A stretch of DNA of 64,000 nucleotides from Oscillospiraceae bacterium (GCA_025757685.1 CP107220.1:583501-647500), one strand, 5' to 3'. Positions 31,494 to 43,193 are shown, counted from the first letter of the stretch. The notes: a model not told the origin generated them from the sequence alone. Program-made: numbers and translations.

Positions 31494-31513
31494 AAATATT
31501 ACCTCGCCGGGAT

Positions 31514-31542
31514 ATTTTAGCACGCTTTGTGGCAATAATCAA
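31514..31542 (-). promoter_or_regulatory. rnhA promoter
   Basis: Minus strand TTGATT (31537-31542), 17 bp, TAAAAT (31514-31519). Confidence 0.7.
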
Positions 31543-31580
31543 TACAGCGTGGCAAAATCCGTACACCGGTCCGGGGCCAC

Positions 31581-31609
31581 TTGACATTTGGCGTTATTTA
31601 TTTTATGAT
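31581..31609 (+). promoter_or_regulatory. RNase J promoter
   Basis: TTGACA (31581-31586), 17 bp, TATGAT (31604-31609). Confidence 0.85.
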
Positions 31610-31663
31610 ATATGCAATTTGTGATGTTCGGAAAACTATATTTAACAGGAGGAATCAAATCGA

Positions 31664-33436
31664 ATGATCAATCAGAATAAGTCTGACGGTAAGGCTGCTT
31701 CCGGAAAACGGAATTCCAAGAAGCGCTACACATACCGCAGACCGGTAAAGAAAGGCGCTCCGCGGCAGAAAAAGCCGGAGGAGTCTGTTCATATTGCATT
31801 TTTAGGCGGTATGAATGAGATCGGCAAGAACATGACGCTATATGAATACAAGGACGATATGTTCATTGTGGACTGCGGTCTGGCATTCCCTACATCGGAT
31901 CTGCCGGGCGTGGACTTGGTGATCCCGGATTTTACCTATGTAGAAAAAAACAGACACAAAATCAAGGGCGTATTGGTGACCCACGGCCACGAGGACCATA
32001 TCGGCGGCCTGGCATTCCTGCTCAAGCGGATCAACGTGCCCATCTATGCCACTAAGCTGACCATCGGCCTGATCCAGGGCAAGCTCAAGGAGCACGGCCT
32101 GCTGAACAAGGCCAAGCTGGTGGAAATTCGCCCCCGGGACAACATCACTCTGGGTGCCTTTAATATTGAATTTATCCATGTGAACCACTCCATTCCGGAC
32201 GCGGTAGGTCTTGCCATCCGCTGCCCGGCAGGTGTGATTATCCAAACCGGCGACTTTAAGATTGACACCACTCCGGTAGACGGAGATATGATCGATCTGG
32301 CTCGCTTCGCCGAGTATGGCAAAAAGGGCGTTTTGGCACTGCTTTCCGATTCCACAAATGCAGAGCGCCCCGGCTATACCATGAGCGAGCGCAAGGTGGG
32401 CGAGAGCTTTGAGCAGCTGTTCCGCAAGGCACACAATAAGCGCATTGTGGTGGCGACCTTTGCTTCCAATATCCACCGCGTACAGCAGATTATTGATGTG
32501 GCCCAGTCCAGAGGGCGTAAGGTGGCCGTGACCGGCCGTAGCTTGGAAAATTTGGTTCAGGTGGGCCAGGATCTGGGTTACCTGAATGTGCCGGAGAATA
32601 TTCTCATTCCCATTGACGCCATTAAGCGTTACCCGGATGATAAACTGGTGATTATTACCACCGGCAGCCAGGGCGAGCCCATGTCCGCCTTGACTCGGAT
32701 TGCCTTTGGCGAGCACCGCAAGGTGAATATCGGCCCCAACGACTATGTGATCATTTCTGCCACGCCCATTCCCGGCAACGAGAAGATGGTGGGCAATGTG
32801 GTCAACGAGCTGATGAAGCACAATGTAGAGGTGATCTACGAAAAGATGTACGAGGTGCATGTCAGCGGCCACGCCTGTCAGGAAGAGCTGAAATTGATGA
32901 TGGGTATTGTTAAGCCTCAGTATTTCATTCCCGTGCACGGCGAGCAAAAGCACCTGCAAAAGCACGCCGGGCTGGCTATGTCCATGGGCTATGATATGAA
33001 GCACATTTACCTGGGCAATATCGGCGAAAAAATCTCTCTAAGCAAGACGGAGATGAAGCAGATCGAGACTGTGCCTGCCGGCGAAGTGTATGTAGACGGC
33101 TTAGGCGTGGGCGATGTGGGCAATATTGTTTTGAACGACCGTAAGCATCTGTCCCAGGACGGCATTATCATTGTGGTGGCCACTTTGGATGCGGAGACCG
33201 GCGATGTGGTCAGCGGCCCGGATGTAGTGTCCCGCGGGTTTGTCTATGTGAAGGAGAACGAAGACCTGATGAACAAGGCCCGCGACCTGGCTTGCCATGT
33301 GATCTACGATTACTACGATGTGAAGGGTCGGGATTGGAACACCGTTAAGTCCAAGCTGCGGGATGAAATCTCCCACCTGATGTATGAAAAGACCAAGCGC
33401 AGCCCCATGGTGCTGCCCATTTTGATGGAGATTTAA
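31664..33436 (+). CDS. rnj: Ribonuclease J
   Basis: Metallo-beta-lactamase/beta-CASP endo- and 5'-exoribonuclease central to mRNA decay and rRNA maturation in Firmicutes. The zinc-binding HGHEDHIGG motif (about residues 107-115), beta-CASP domain with SDSTNAERPG and the C-terminal HVSGHA and PVHGE motifs are present. At 590 residues it is slightly longer than usual because of a basic N-terminal extension of about 40 residues rich in Lys/Arg, a likely RNA-binding tail. AGGAGG lies 10 bases before the ATG. It precedes rplI by 10 bp. Whether it is J1 or J2 cannot be told. Confidence 0.95.
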   Translation: MINQNKSDGKAASGKRNSKKRYTYRRPVKKGAPRQKKPEESVHIAFLGGMNEIGKNMTLYEYKDDMFIVDCGLAFPTSDLPGVDLVIPDFTYVEKNRHKIKGVLVTHGHEDHIGGLAFLLKRINVPIYATKLTIGLIQGKLKEHGLLNKAKLVEIRPRDNITLGAFNIEFIHVNHSIPDAVGLAIRCPAGVIIQTGDFKIDTTPVDGDMIDLARFAEYGKKGVLALLSDSTNAERPGYTMSERKVGESFEQLFRKAHNKRIVVATFASNIHRVQQIIDVAQSRGRKVAVTGRSLENLVQVGQDLGYLNVPENILIPIDAIKRYPDDKLVIITTGSQGEPMSALTRIAFGEHRKVNIGPNDYVIISATPIPGNEKMVGNVVNELMKHNVEVIYEKMYEVHVSGHACQEELKLMMGIVKPQYFIPVHGEQKHLQKHAGLAMSMGYDMKHIYLGNIGEKISLSKTEMKQIETVPAGEVYVDGLGVGDVGNIVLNDRKHLSQDGIIIVVATLDAETGDVVSGPDVVSRGFVYVKENEDLMNKARDLACHVIYDYYDVKGRDWNTVKSKLRDEISHLMYEKTKRSPMVLPILMEI

Positions 33437-33446
33437 GGAGAAGCGT

Positions 33447-33890
33447 ATGAAAGTCATTTTGAAACAAGATGTAAAAGCGCTGGGTAAAAAAGGCGATTTA
33501 GTAAATGCCTCGGACGGCTACGCCCGCAACTTTCTCTTTCCCAAGGGGTTGGCGGTAGAGGCCAATGCCACCGCTATGAACGAGTTTAACTCTAAGGAAA
33601 CGGCCAAGAAATTCCACAAAGCTGAGGAAGTGAAAGCAGCCACCGCCGACGCACAGAAGCTGGAGGGCAAGACCTTTCAGCTGAAAGCCAAGGCCGGTGC
33701 CAACGGCAAGCTGTTCGGCTCTGTCACCTCTAAGGATGTGGCGGCGCAGATCAAAAAGGATCTGGGCGTGGAGATCGACAAGCGCAAGATCGTGATGGAT
33801 GACATTAAGACTTTTGGTACCGTACAGGCAGAAGTGAAAGTCTATGCCGGGATTACGGCAAAGATCCTTGTACAGGTGACCGAGGCATAA
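33447..33890 (+). CDS. rplI: 50S ribosomal protein L9
   Basis: A 147-residue ribosomal protein. The N-terminal rRNA-binding domain KVILKQDVKALGKKGDLVNASDGYARNFLFPKGLA carries the L9 signature and is joined by a long helix to the C-terminal domain. AAGGAG lies upstream of the ATG. The rplI-dnaB pair is the common Firmicute order; here RNase J takes the place usually held by the c-di-AMP phosphodiesterase gdpP. Confidence 0.97.
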   Translation: MKVILKQDVKALGKKGDLVNASDGYARNFLFPKGLAVEANATAMNEFNSKETAKKFHKAEEVKAATADAQKLEGKTFQLKAKAGANGKLFGSVTSKDVAAQIKKDLGVEIDKRKIVMDDIKTFGTVQAEVKVYAGITAKILVQVTEA

Positions 33891-33916
33891 GAGAAATCCA
33901 AACAACATAAACGGTG

Positions 33917-35296
33917 ATGAAAATGGCGGAAGCAACAACGACCGGCGGCGTGGCGCTGCCGTACAATTTAGAGGCGGAACAAAGCGTATTGGGCTGTATT
34001 CTGCTGAATTCCGGCTGTATGGAGGAGGTGCTGATGCACCTGAAGGCAGAGAGCTTTTATCTGCCTCAGCACCGAGCCATCTTTGGCGCCATGCTGTCCA
34101 TGTACACCTCTTCTCAGGCCAATATTGACCCGGTACTGATTGCCGATGTGCTGGCCAAAGAGGGACATTACGATGTGGCAGGCGGCAGGGAATACCTGGT
34201 GCAGCTGGCAAACAGTGTGCCTTCTACGGCCAATGTAGCCAGCTATGCCAAGATCGTGAAGGAGCAGTTTTATCTTCGAACCCTGATCCAAACGGCTCGG
34301 GAGATCATGGACGATGCGGCCAGCGGTGAGGGCGACGCCTCCTCTATCTTAGATGCGGCAGAGCAGAAGATCTATGATATTCGACAGGGTAAGGACACCG
34401 GCGGCCCCACCAAGGTCAGCGAGGTGATCGTCAACGGCGTGTATGACCGCCTGGGCAAGCTCACCGGCGAGGACAAAGAAAAATATAAGGGCATTCCCAC
34501 CGGCTTCGGTCTGCTGGATACTTACATTACCGGCCTAAATAAGTCGGACTTTATCTTGATCGGCGCCCGCCCGGCTATGGGTAAGACCAGTTTTGCCCTG
34601 AACCTGGCATCCAATGTGTCCATGATGGCGCGCAAAAAGTGCGTGTTCTTTAGCTTGGAGATGACCAAGGAGCAGCTGGCAGAGCGTTTGCTGGCGTCCC
34701 AGGCCGGTGTGCCCAGTCATAAGCTGCGCACCGGCGAGTTGGACAACGACGAGTGGGTGCGCCTGGGCAATGCTGCCGGTCAGTTTAATGATGTAGAGTT
34801 GTATTTAGATGATACTTCTTCTATCACCGTGCCGGAGATCAAGTCCCGGGTGCGGCGCATGAAAGATGTGGATGTGATTATGATCGACTATCTGGGCTTG
34901 ATCAAATCTGCCACCCGCAAGGAAAACCGTGTGCAGGAGGTGTCCGAGATTACCCGCCAGCTGAAAATGTTGGCTAAGGACCTGATGATCCCGGTGATCT
35001 GCTGTGCCCAGTTGGCCCGTAGTACCGAGGGGCGCGGCAAGAGCCATAAGCCCCAGCTGTCCGACCTGCGAGAGTCCGGCTCCATTGAGCAGGACGCAGA
35101 TATTGTGATGTTCCTCTACCGTGAGGACTACTATCGCAGCGAGGTGGATGAGGACAAGCAGGACGACATCGACGAGAACCATACGGAGCTGATCGTGGCC
35201 AAGAACCGCCACGGCGCTACCGGCACCATTGAGATGACCTTTGATAAGGAATTCACCCGCTTCCGTGCGGTGGACAAGACAGCCAATGCATTCTGA
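33917..35296 (+). CDS. dnaB: Replicative DNA helicase DnaB
   Basis: Hexameric helicase (called DnaC in Bacillus) unwinding DNA at the replication fork. The N-terminal DnaB_N domain (LPYNLEAEQSVLGCIL) is followed by the RecA-like C-terminal domain with Walker A GARPAMGKTS (about residue 215), Walker B MIDYLGL and the conserved LSDLRESGSIEQDAD. The start is uncertain among GTG 33914, ATG 33917 and ATG 33923, all lacking a strong ribosome site; about 460 residues either way. It overlaps tilS by 11 bp. No intein is present. Confidence 0.95.
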   Translation: MKMAEATTTGGVALPYNLEAEQSVLGCILLNSGCMEEVLMHLKAESFYLPQHRAIFGAMLSMYTSSQANIDPVLIADVLAKEGHYDVAGGREYLVQLANSVPSTANVASYAKIVKEQFYLRTLIQTAREIMDDAASGEGDASSILDAAEQKIYDIRQGKDTGGPTKVSEVIVNGVYDRLGKLTGEDKEKYKGIPTGFGLLDTYITGLNKSDFILIGARPAMGKTSFALNLASNVSMMARKKCVFFSLEMTKEQLAERLLASQAGVPSHKLRTGELDNDEWVRLGNAAGQFNDVELYLDDTSSITVPEIKSRVRRMKDVDVIMIDYLGLIKSATRKENRVQEVSEITRQLKMLAKDLMIPVICCAQLARSTEGRGKSHKPQLSDLRESGSIEQDADIVMFLYREDYYRSEVDEDKQDDIDENHTELIVAKNRHGATGTIEMTFDKEFTRFRAVDKTANAF

Positions 35297-36593
35297 TTTG
35301 TTTGACCGGATTGACCGGACGGTAACGGAACACAATATGCTGTGCCCGGAGGACCGGGTGGTGGCAGCAGTGTCCGGTGGGGCGGACTCCATGTTATTGC
35401 TTCACTACCTGCTCAGCCGCAGGGAACGGTGGCAGCTGAAGATCACCGTTGCCCATGTGGAGCACGGCATTCGGGGCGAAAGCTCCCGGGCGGACGCTGC
35501 CTTTGTGCGGGATTTTTGCGCCCGGCAGCATTTGTCTTATTTTGAAAAAGCAATCGACGCACCCGGAGAGGCCAAGGCTGCCGGTATGGGCGTTGAGGCG
35601 TATGCCCGGCAAGCGCGGTACGCCTTTTTTCAGTCGCTGGACTGTGATCGGATCGCCACGGCACATACGCTTTCGGATTCTGTGGAGACCATGCTGTTTC
35701 GCTTGGCTCGGGGCACCGGGTTGCGAGGACTCACCGGTATTGCGCCGGTGCGGGGCAAGATTATTCGTCCGTTGCTGGACTGCACCGGAGAGGAAGTGCG
35801 CTCGGCATGCACGGCGCTGCATATCGACTATCGGATCGATGAGAGTAACGCCGATGAGCGGTACAGCCGCAATGCCATTCGCCATACGCTGGTGCCGGAT
35901 TTTGACCGGGTGCACCCGGGCTTTATGCAAAATGCTGCCCGTACCTTGCAGAATTTGCAAGCGGATGAAGCCTACTTGCAGGCGCAGACTGCCGAACTTT
36001 TACAGGCGGCAAGAACTTTAAACGGTTTGCAAACGGCGGTACTTAATGCCGCACCGCTGCCGTTACGCCGACGGGCACTGACGGCGCTTTTAGAGCAAAA
36101 CCGGTTTAGCGTGGATGCCTTCCACTTGGCACAGTTGGACGAGTTGCTTGCGTCCGGCGGACGGCTGCAGCTGCCCGGCGGATTTGCCCATGTACAGCGT
36201 GGGGTGCTGACTCTGGAAGCGGCAGGTGCGCCACCGGCGGCAGCAATTGCTTATGAACAAATCGTGGTATCTGTTGCGGAATTTTTAACGATTCGTGAAT
36301 TATCGCAAATAAAAATTGATTTTTATTGCGACTATGATAAAATAACAGGCAGTGTTCGCTTTCGGCAGCGGCAGGCAGGGGATCGCATTTCTCCCGCCGG
36401 TCGCGGGTGCAGCAAATCGCTGAAGAAGCTCTATTGCGAATACCGCGTGCCCCACAGTCGGCGCGCTCTGCCCCTGGTGGCGGAGGACGATTCGGGGATC
36501 ATCGCCGTGGCAGGCTGCTGCTGCGATCAGCGCGTCGGGGTGGACGCCACCACCCGGAGCGTGCTTTATGTAGTTTCCCATACGGAGGACTGA
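35286..36593 (+). CDS. tilS: tRNA(Ile)-lysidine synthase TilS
   Basis: Converts C34 of tRNA-Ile(CAT) to lysidine so that it reads AUA. The PP-loop ATP-pyrophosphatase motif SGGADSM lies at residues 30-36, followed by VEHGIRGESSRADAAFV, and the C-terminal TilS domain (about 355-435) ends in RVPHSRRALPLV. The 435-residue length is normal. The start at 35286 overlaps the end of dnaB and is the first ATG giving the family N-terminus. The stop lies 3 bp before ftsH. In many Firmicutes hpt sits between these two; it is absent here. Confidence 0.93.
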   Translation: MHSDLFDRIDRTVTEHNMLCPEDRVVAAVSGGADSMLLLHYLLSRRERWQLKITVAHVEHGIRGESSRADAAFVRDFCARQHLSYFEKAIDAPGEAKAAGMGVEAYARQARYAFFQSLDCDRIATAHTLSDSVETMLFRLARGTGLRGLTGIAPVRGKIIRPLLDCTGEEVRSACTALHIDYRIDESNADERYSRNAIRHTLVPDFDRVHPGFMQNAARTLQNLQADEAYLQAQTAELLQAARTLNGLQTAVLNAAPLPLRRRALTALLEQNRFSVDAFHLAQLDELLASGGRLQLPGGFAHVQRGVLTLEAAGAPPAAAIAYEQIVVSVAEFLTIRELSQIKIDFYCDYDKITGSVRFRQRQAGDRISPAGRGCSKSLKKLYCEYRVPHSRRALPLVAEDDSGIIAVAGCCCDQRVGVDATTRSVLYVVSHTED

Positions 36594-36596
36594 TAG

Positions 36597-38630
<2,034 letters not shown>

Positions 38631-38636
38631 CCCCAA

Positions 38637-38672
38637 GAAAAGACAGTTACTTACCGGTAGCTGTCTTTTTTC
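38637..38672 (+). terminator. Terminator after ftsH
   Basis: AAAAGACAG-T-TAC pairs with GTA-G-CTGTCTTTT around TTACCG, with a T-run of six. Confidence 0.88.
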
Positions 38673-38677
38673 ATTTC

Positions 38678-38705
38678 TTGACATTTCCACAAGATATTGT
38701 ATAAT
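38678..38705 (+). promoter_or_regulatory. Promoter of the topoisomerase pair
   Basis: TTGACA (38678-38683), 16 bp, TATAAT (38700-38705), 36 bp before the start codon. Confidence 0.85.
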
Positions 38706-38741
38706 ATCAACGACTAAAGACAATTTATCGGAGGGAAAAGC

Positions 38742-40727
38742 ATGGCGAAAAAAGCCACCTACGGCAACGAAAGCATTAAGTCCCTGCGTGGTGCAGACCG
38801 TGTGCGAAAGCGCCCGGCTGTGATTTTCGGCTCGGACGGGTTAGAGGGCTGTGAGCATTCCATCTTTGAAATTATGAGCAACTCCATAGACGAGGCCAGA
38901 GAGGGGCGCGGCAATCGGATCGTGGTGACCCGCTACCTGGACGGCTCCTATGAGGTGCAGGACTTTGGCAGCGGTATTCCTGTGGATTACAACAAGAACG
39001 AACAGCGAGAGAACTGGGAGCTGCTGTTTTGCGAGATGTACGCCGGGTCCAAATATGATAACGCCGGCGGCGCAGGCAGTTATGAGTTCTCCCTGGGCCT
39101 CAACGGCCTGGGGCTTTGCGCCACCCAGTATGCGTCGGAATATATGGACGCGGAAATTCACCGGGACGGCTACTGCTACACCCTGCATTTTGAAAAGGGC
39201 GAGAACATCGGCGGCCTGCACAAGGAGCCGTACCACAAGCGCGATACCGGCTCCCGCATTCGCTGGAAGCCGGATATTCAGGTGTTTACGGATATTAACA
39301 TTCCCCGAGATTGGTTCGTATCCACGATGAAGCGCCAGGCCATTGTTAATGACGGCGTGCACTTTGTGCTCAAGGAGGAGACCGCCGGCGGTAAGTTCAA
39401 CACCACCGAATTTTGTTACCAAAACGGTATTCAGGACTATGTGGCGGAGCTGGCAGGGGACACCGCTTTTACTACTCCCCAATACTGGGAGTGTGAGCGG
39501 GTGGGCCGCGACCGTGCGGATCTTAATGACTATAAGTTGAAGATCAAGGCTGCGGTGTGCTTTTCGCTGAAAACCCAGCTGAAAGAGTATTACCACAACT
39601 CCAGCTTTTTGGAGCACGGCGGCTCGCCGGAAAAGGCCTTTCGCAGTGCCTTTGTGAGCCAGATCAATGCCTATCTGAAAGCCAATAACAAGTACGCCAA
39701 ATCAGATGGTCAGATCAATATTCAGGATGTGGAGGACTGCGTGATCTTTGTGGTGTCCTCCTTCTCCACCAACACTTCTTACGAGAACCAAACCAAAAAG
39801 GCGATCACCAATAAGTTTATTCAGGAGGCTATGACCGACTTCTTCCGCAGATCCCTGGAAGTGTACTTTATTGAGAACAAGATGGAGGCGGAGAAGATCG
39901 CCAACCAGGTGCTGGTAAATATGCGCGCCCGGGTAAAGGCGGAGAACACCCGCAAAACCTTAAAAACCACCTTGCAGTCCAAGATGGACATGACCAACCG
40001 CATTCAAAAGTTTGTGGACTGCCGCTCCAAGGATGTAAGCGAGCGAGAGGTGTTTATTGTAGAGGGCGACTCTGCATTGGGTGCCTGCAAGCAGGCCCGG
40101 GACGCCCGGTTCCAGGCGGTGATCCCGGTGCGCGGCAAGATCCTCAACTGCTTAAAGTCCGAGTATGATAAAATCTTTAAGAACGACATTATTACCGACC
40201 TGATCAAGGTGCTGGGCTGCGGCGTGGAAGTGCGCTCCAAGGCTGCCAAGGACCTGTCCGCCTTTGATATGGACAACCTGCGGTGGAACAAAGTGCTTAT
40301 TTGCACCGATGCGGATGTGGACGGTTTTCAGATTCGTACCTTGATTTTGACGATGATCTATCGCCTGATGCCCAAGCTGATCCAGGCAGGCAAGGTGTAT
40401 ATCGCCGAGTCTCCGCTGTACGAGGTGACCTGCAAGGGCCAGACCTATTTTGCCTACAATGAAGTGGAGATGGACCAGATCAAGGCAGAGATCGGCGACG
40501 CGCCCTATACCGTGCAGCGGTCCAAAGGTCTTGGTGAAAACGAGGCAGAGATGATGGCTCTGACCACCATGAACCCGGCCACCCGCCGCATTATCCAGGT
40601 GACTCCGTCGGATGCAGAGGAGACCTCCAAGTTCTTTGACCTGCTGCTGGGAGACAACCTGGAGGGTCGTAAAGAATATATTGCAGACTACGGCTACCTG
40701 TATCTGGACGCCGCAGATGTAAGCTAA
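38742..40727 (+). CDS. Type IIA DNA topoisomerase subunit B (GyrB/ParE-type, divergent)
   Basis: ATPase subunit of a type IIA topoisomerase, 661 residues. The GHKL domain is seen in EIMSNSIDEAREG (ATP/Mg site) and GAGSYEFSLGLNGLGL; the TOPRIM domain has VEGDSALGACKQARD (Glu441; the usual reading is EGDSAGGSAKQGRD), the metal-binding DADVDG near residue 523 and QRSKGLGENEAEMM. All catalytic acids appear intact, but several normally invariant positions differ (LGACKQA for GGSAKQG, GLEGCEHSIFEI for GLHHLVYEV), placing it away from mainstream GyrB and ParE. It is followed after 13 bp by its A subunit. It may be this lineage's topoisomerase IV. Confidence 0.85.
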   Translation: MAKKATYGNESIKSLRGADRVRKRPAVIFGSDGLEGCEHSIFEIMSNSIDEAREGRGNRIVVTRYLDGSYEVQDFGSGIPVDYNKNEQRENWELLFCEMYAGSKYDNAGGAGSYEFSLGLNGLGLCATQYASEYMDAEIHRDGYCYTLHFEKGENIGGLHKEPYHKRDTGSRIRWKPDIQVFTDINIPRDWFVSTMKRQAIVNDGVHFVLKEETAGGKFNTTEFCYQNGIQDYVAELAGDTAFTTPQYWECERVGRDRADLNDYKLKIKAAVCFSLKTQLKEYYHNSSFLEHGGSPEKAFRSAFVSQINAYLKANNKYAKSDGQINIQDVEDCVIFVVSSFSTNTSYENQTKKAITNKFIQEAMTDFFRRSLEVYFIENKMEAEKIANQVLVNMRARVKAENTRKTLKTTLQSKMDMTNRIQKFVDCRSKDVSEREVFIVEGDSALGACKQARDARFQAVIPVRGKILNCLKSEYDKIFKNDIITDLIKVLGCGVEVRSKAAKDLSAFDMDNLRWNKVLICTDADVDGFQIRTLILTMIYRLMPKLIQAGKVYIAESPLYEVTCKGQTYFAYNEVEMDQIKAEIGDAPYTVQRSKGLGENEAEMMALTTMNPATRRIIQVTPSDAEETSKFFDLLLGDNLEGRKEYIADYGYLYLDAADVS

Positions 40728-40740
40728 GGAGGGGCGTGCA

Positions 40741-42978
40741 TTGCCAAAGAAGAAAAAGGACCAGCGCCCGGTTGCCGGGAAGCTGGACGAAAATGTGCAT
40801 ATCAAAGGTGCCGGCACCGTGCAGACGGAGCCCATTGTGGACACCTTGAAGAGCAACTATATGCCTTACGCCATGAGCGTGATCCTCTCCCGCGCCTTGC
40901 CGGAGATCGACGGCTTTAAGCCCTCCCACCGCAAGCTGCTTTACACGATGTACAATATGAAGCTGCTTACCGGCGGCTTTATTAAGAGCGCCAACATTGT
41001 AGGGCGCACCATGCAGCTGAACCCTCACGGGGACGCGGCCATTTATGACACCATGATCCGCCTGTCCCGGGGCAATGAGAGCCTGCTGTATCCCTATGTG
41101 GAGTCTAAAGGTAACTTCGGTAAAGCTTACAGCAAAAATATGATGTACGCTGCCTCTCGTTACACAGAGGCTAAGCTGGCGCCCATCTGCCGGGAGCTGT
41201 TTGACGACATTAACAAGGACACGGTGGACTTTGTAGACAACTATGACAACACCATGAAAGAGCCGACTTTGCTGCCGGTGACCTTTCCGTCCATTCTCTG
41301 TAATGTGACCACCGGTATCGCCGTAGGTATGGCCTCATCCATCGCTTCTTTTAACTTAAAGGAAGTGTGCGACACCACCATTGCCCTGATCAAAAACCCT
41401 GCGCATGTAATCGCAGACACCCTACTGGCGCCGGATTTTGTAGGCGGCGGCTATATTCTCTATAATAAGCCGGAGCTGGACAAAATTTACGACACCGGCC
41501 GCGGTTCTGTGCGGGTGCGTGCCAAGTACACCTATGACAAAAAATACAACTGCATTGATGTAACGGAGATTCCGCCAACCACCACCGCCGAAGCGATCAT
41601 TGACAAGATCGTGGAGCTGGTCAAGACCAACAAAGTGCGGGAGATCAGCGATATTCGAGACGAAACGGATCTGACCGGTCTGAAGATCACCATTGACCTA
41701 AAGCGGGGTGTGCATGCAGACGACCTGATGCTGCGGCTTTACAAGATGACGCCCTTAGAGGACAGCTTCAGCTGCAACTTCAATGTATTGGTGGACGGCA
41801 AACCCAAGGTCTACGGCGTACGGGAGCTGTTGATGGCGTGGATCGACTTCCGCCTGGAATGTGTGCGCCGCCGCCTGACCTTTATGCTGAACAAAAAGCG
41901 GGACCAGCTGCATTTGCTCAAGGGTCTGTCCAAGATTCTGTTGGATATTGATAAGGCGATTAAGATCGTCCGGGAGACCAAGGCAGAGGTCGATGTGGTG
42001 CCCAATTTGATGATCGGCTTTGGTATTGACGAGACCCAGGCGGAATATGTGGCGGAGATCAAGCTGCGCCACTTGAATCGGGAGTATATCCTTAAGCGCA
42101 TTCAAGATATTGAGAATTTGGAGAATGAGATCGCCCAGCTGGAGGAAGTGCTCTCCAGCCAAAACAAGATGAAAAAAGTAATCGTGGGTGAGTTGCAGGC
42201 GGTAGCCCAGAAGTACGACACCGGCCGCCGTTCGGAAATTCTTTACGATGTGCAGGAGGCTGCGCCGGAGACGGAGCAGGAGGTACCGGACTACCCGGTG
42301 ACTGTGTTCCTTTCTGCCGAGGGGTATTTGAAGAAGATCAAGACCGCCAACCTGCGCTTGAGCGGCGAGCAAAAGCTCAAGGAGGGGGACACCATGCTCC
42401 GGGAGGAGGAAGCCTCCAACAGGGACGAACTGCTGTTCTTTACCAACCACCACCAGGTGTACAAGTCCCGCTTATCTGACTTTGAGGACGGCAAAGCGTC
42501 CCAGCTTGGCGAGTATGTGGCCGGTAAATTGGAAATGGAAGAGGACGAGCAGCCGGTATACATGGCGCTGCTCCACGAATATAAGGGCTATATGCTCTTT
42601 GCCTTTGAGAACGGCAAGTTCGCCAAAGTGGATGTGGCTGCCTACCAGACCAAGACCAACCGCAAGAAGCTCTTGAATGCTTATTCCGCCAAGTCACCCT
42701 TGGCGGCGGCTATGTATATTCCGGAGGATACGGAAGTGGTGCTGTGCTCTGACAGCGGGCGCAAGCTGCTGCTGAATACCGGCGGCGTGCTGGCCAAATC
42801 CACGAAGGACACCATCGGTATTTCTGCCATGACCTTAAAGAAAAATAAAAAGGTCACCGGTATGTACCTGTACAAAGAAGGCGAGTTTGAAAAGCCCTGG
42901 CGCTACCGTGCCAAAAATCTGCCGGCAGCGGGCGCACTGCCCTCGGCGGCGGACATTGGCGAGCAGCTGACCTTTTGA
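40741..42978 (+). CDS. Type IIA DNA topoisomerase subunit A (GyrA/ParC-type, divergent)
   Basis: DNA-cleaving subunit, 745 residues. The breakage-reunion domain has YAMSVILSRALPEIDGFKPSHRK, NPHGDAAIYDTMIRLS and the active-site tyrosine in ASRYTEAKLA (Tyr141). GIAVGMASSIASFNL corresponds to the usual GIAVGMATNIPPHNL. A coiled-coil tower and a shortened beta-pinwheel-type C-terminal domain (about 500-745) follow; the GyrA-box QRRGGKG is not present, which favours decatenation over supercoiling. The start is TTG at 40741, with GGAGG seven bases upstream. It forms an operon with the B subunit. Confidence 0.85.
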   Translation: MPKKKKDQRPVAGKLDENVHIKGAGTVQTEPIVDTLKSNYMPYAMSVILSRALPEIDGFKPSHRKLLYTMYNMKLLTGGFIKSANIVGRTMQLNPHGDAAIYDTMIRLSRGNESLLYPYVESKGNFGKAYSKNMMYAASRYTEAKLAPICRELFDDINKDTVDFVDNYDNTMKEPTLLPVTFPSILCNVTTGIAVGMASSIASFNLKEVCDTTIALIKNPAHVIADTLLAPDFVGGGYILYNKPELDKIYDTGRGSVRVRAKYTYDKKYNCIDVTEIPPTTTAEAIIDKIVELVKTNKVREISDIRDETDLTGLKITIDLKRGVHADDLMLRLYKMTPLEDSFSCNFNVLVDGKPKVYGVRELLMAWIDFRLECVRRRLTFMLNKKRDQLHLLKGLSKILLDIDKAIKIVRETKAEVDVVPNLMIGFGIDETQAEYVAEIKLRHLNREYILKRIQDIENLENEIAQLEEVLSSQNKMKKVIVGELQAVAQKYDTGRRSEILYDVQEAAPETEQEVPDYPVTVFLSAEGYLKKIKTANLRLSGEQKLKEGDTMLREEEASNRDELLFFTNHHQVYKSRLSDFEDGKASQLGEYVAGKLEMEEDEQPVYMALLHEYKGYMLFAFENGKFAKVDVAAYQTKTNRKKLLNAYSAKSPLAAAMYIPEDTEVVLCSDSGRKLLLNTGGVLAKSTKDTIGISAMTLKKNKKVTGMYLYKEGEFEKPWRYRAKNLPAAGALPSAADIGEQLTF

Positions 42979-43000
42979 TCCGGCGTGATTGCATAAAAAA

Positions 43001-43164
43001 CGGGTCGATCTTCCATCGACCTGTAAAAACCGGCGGCAAACGCCCTATGTAAACCCGCTGCAAGGCAGCGGAGGCAGCAAAGGCAAACGCACTCTCTTTG
43101 TTGCCGTTTATAGTGTGCGTGCCGCCGCGCCTTTGTATGCCAGTAAATTGTTGGTAAAAAGGGG
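43001..43164 (+). other. Structured intergenic region upstream of secG
   Basis: About 164 bp with no credible gene but several potential stems: CGGGTCGAT/ATCGACCTG (43001-43023), CCGCTGC/GCAGCGG with an AAG loop (43055-43071), and longer pairings between 43080 and 43130. It lacks a T-run. It could be a 3' structured end of the topoisomerase message or an unrecognised small RNA. It does not match tmRNA, SRP RNA, 6S or RNase P features I can recall. Confidence 0.35.
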
Positions 43165-43193
43165 TTGCATTTCTCGTAGTGCTATGCTATAAT
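43165..43193 (+). promoter_or_regulatory. secG promoter
   Basis: TTGCAT (43165-43170), 17 bp, TATAAT (43188-43193). Confidence 0.85.

Noticed and set aside
42979..43164. tmRNA, SRP RNA or 6S RNA upstream of secG
   Set aside because: secG often neighbours ssrA, but no tRNA-like ends, tag frame or conserved loop motifs of those RNAs could be recognised.
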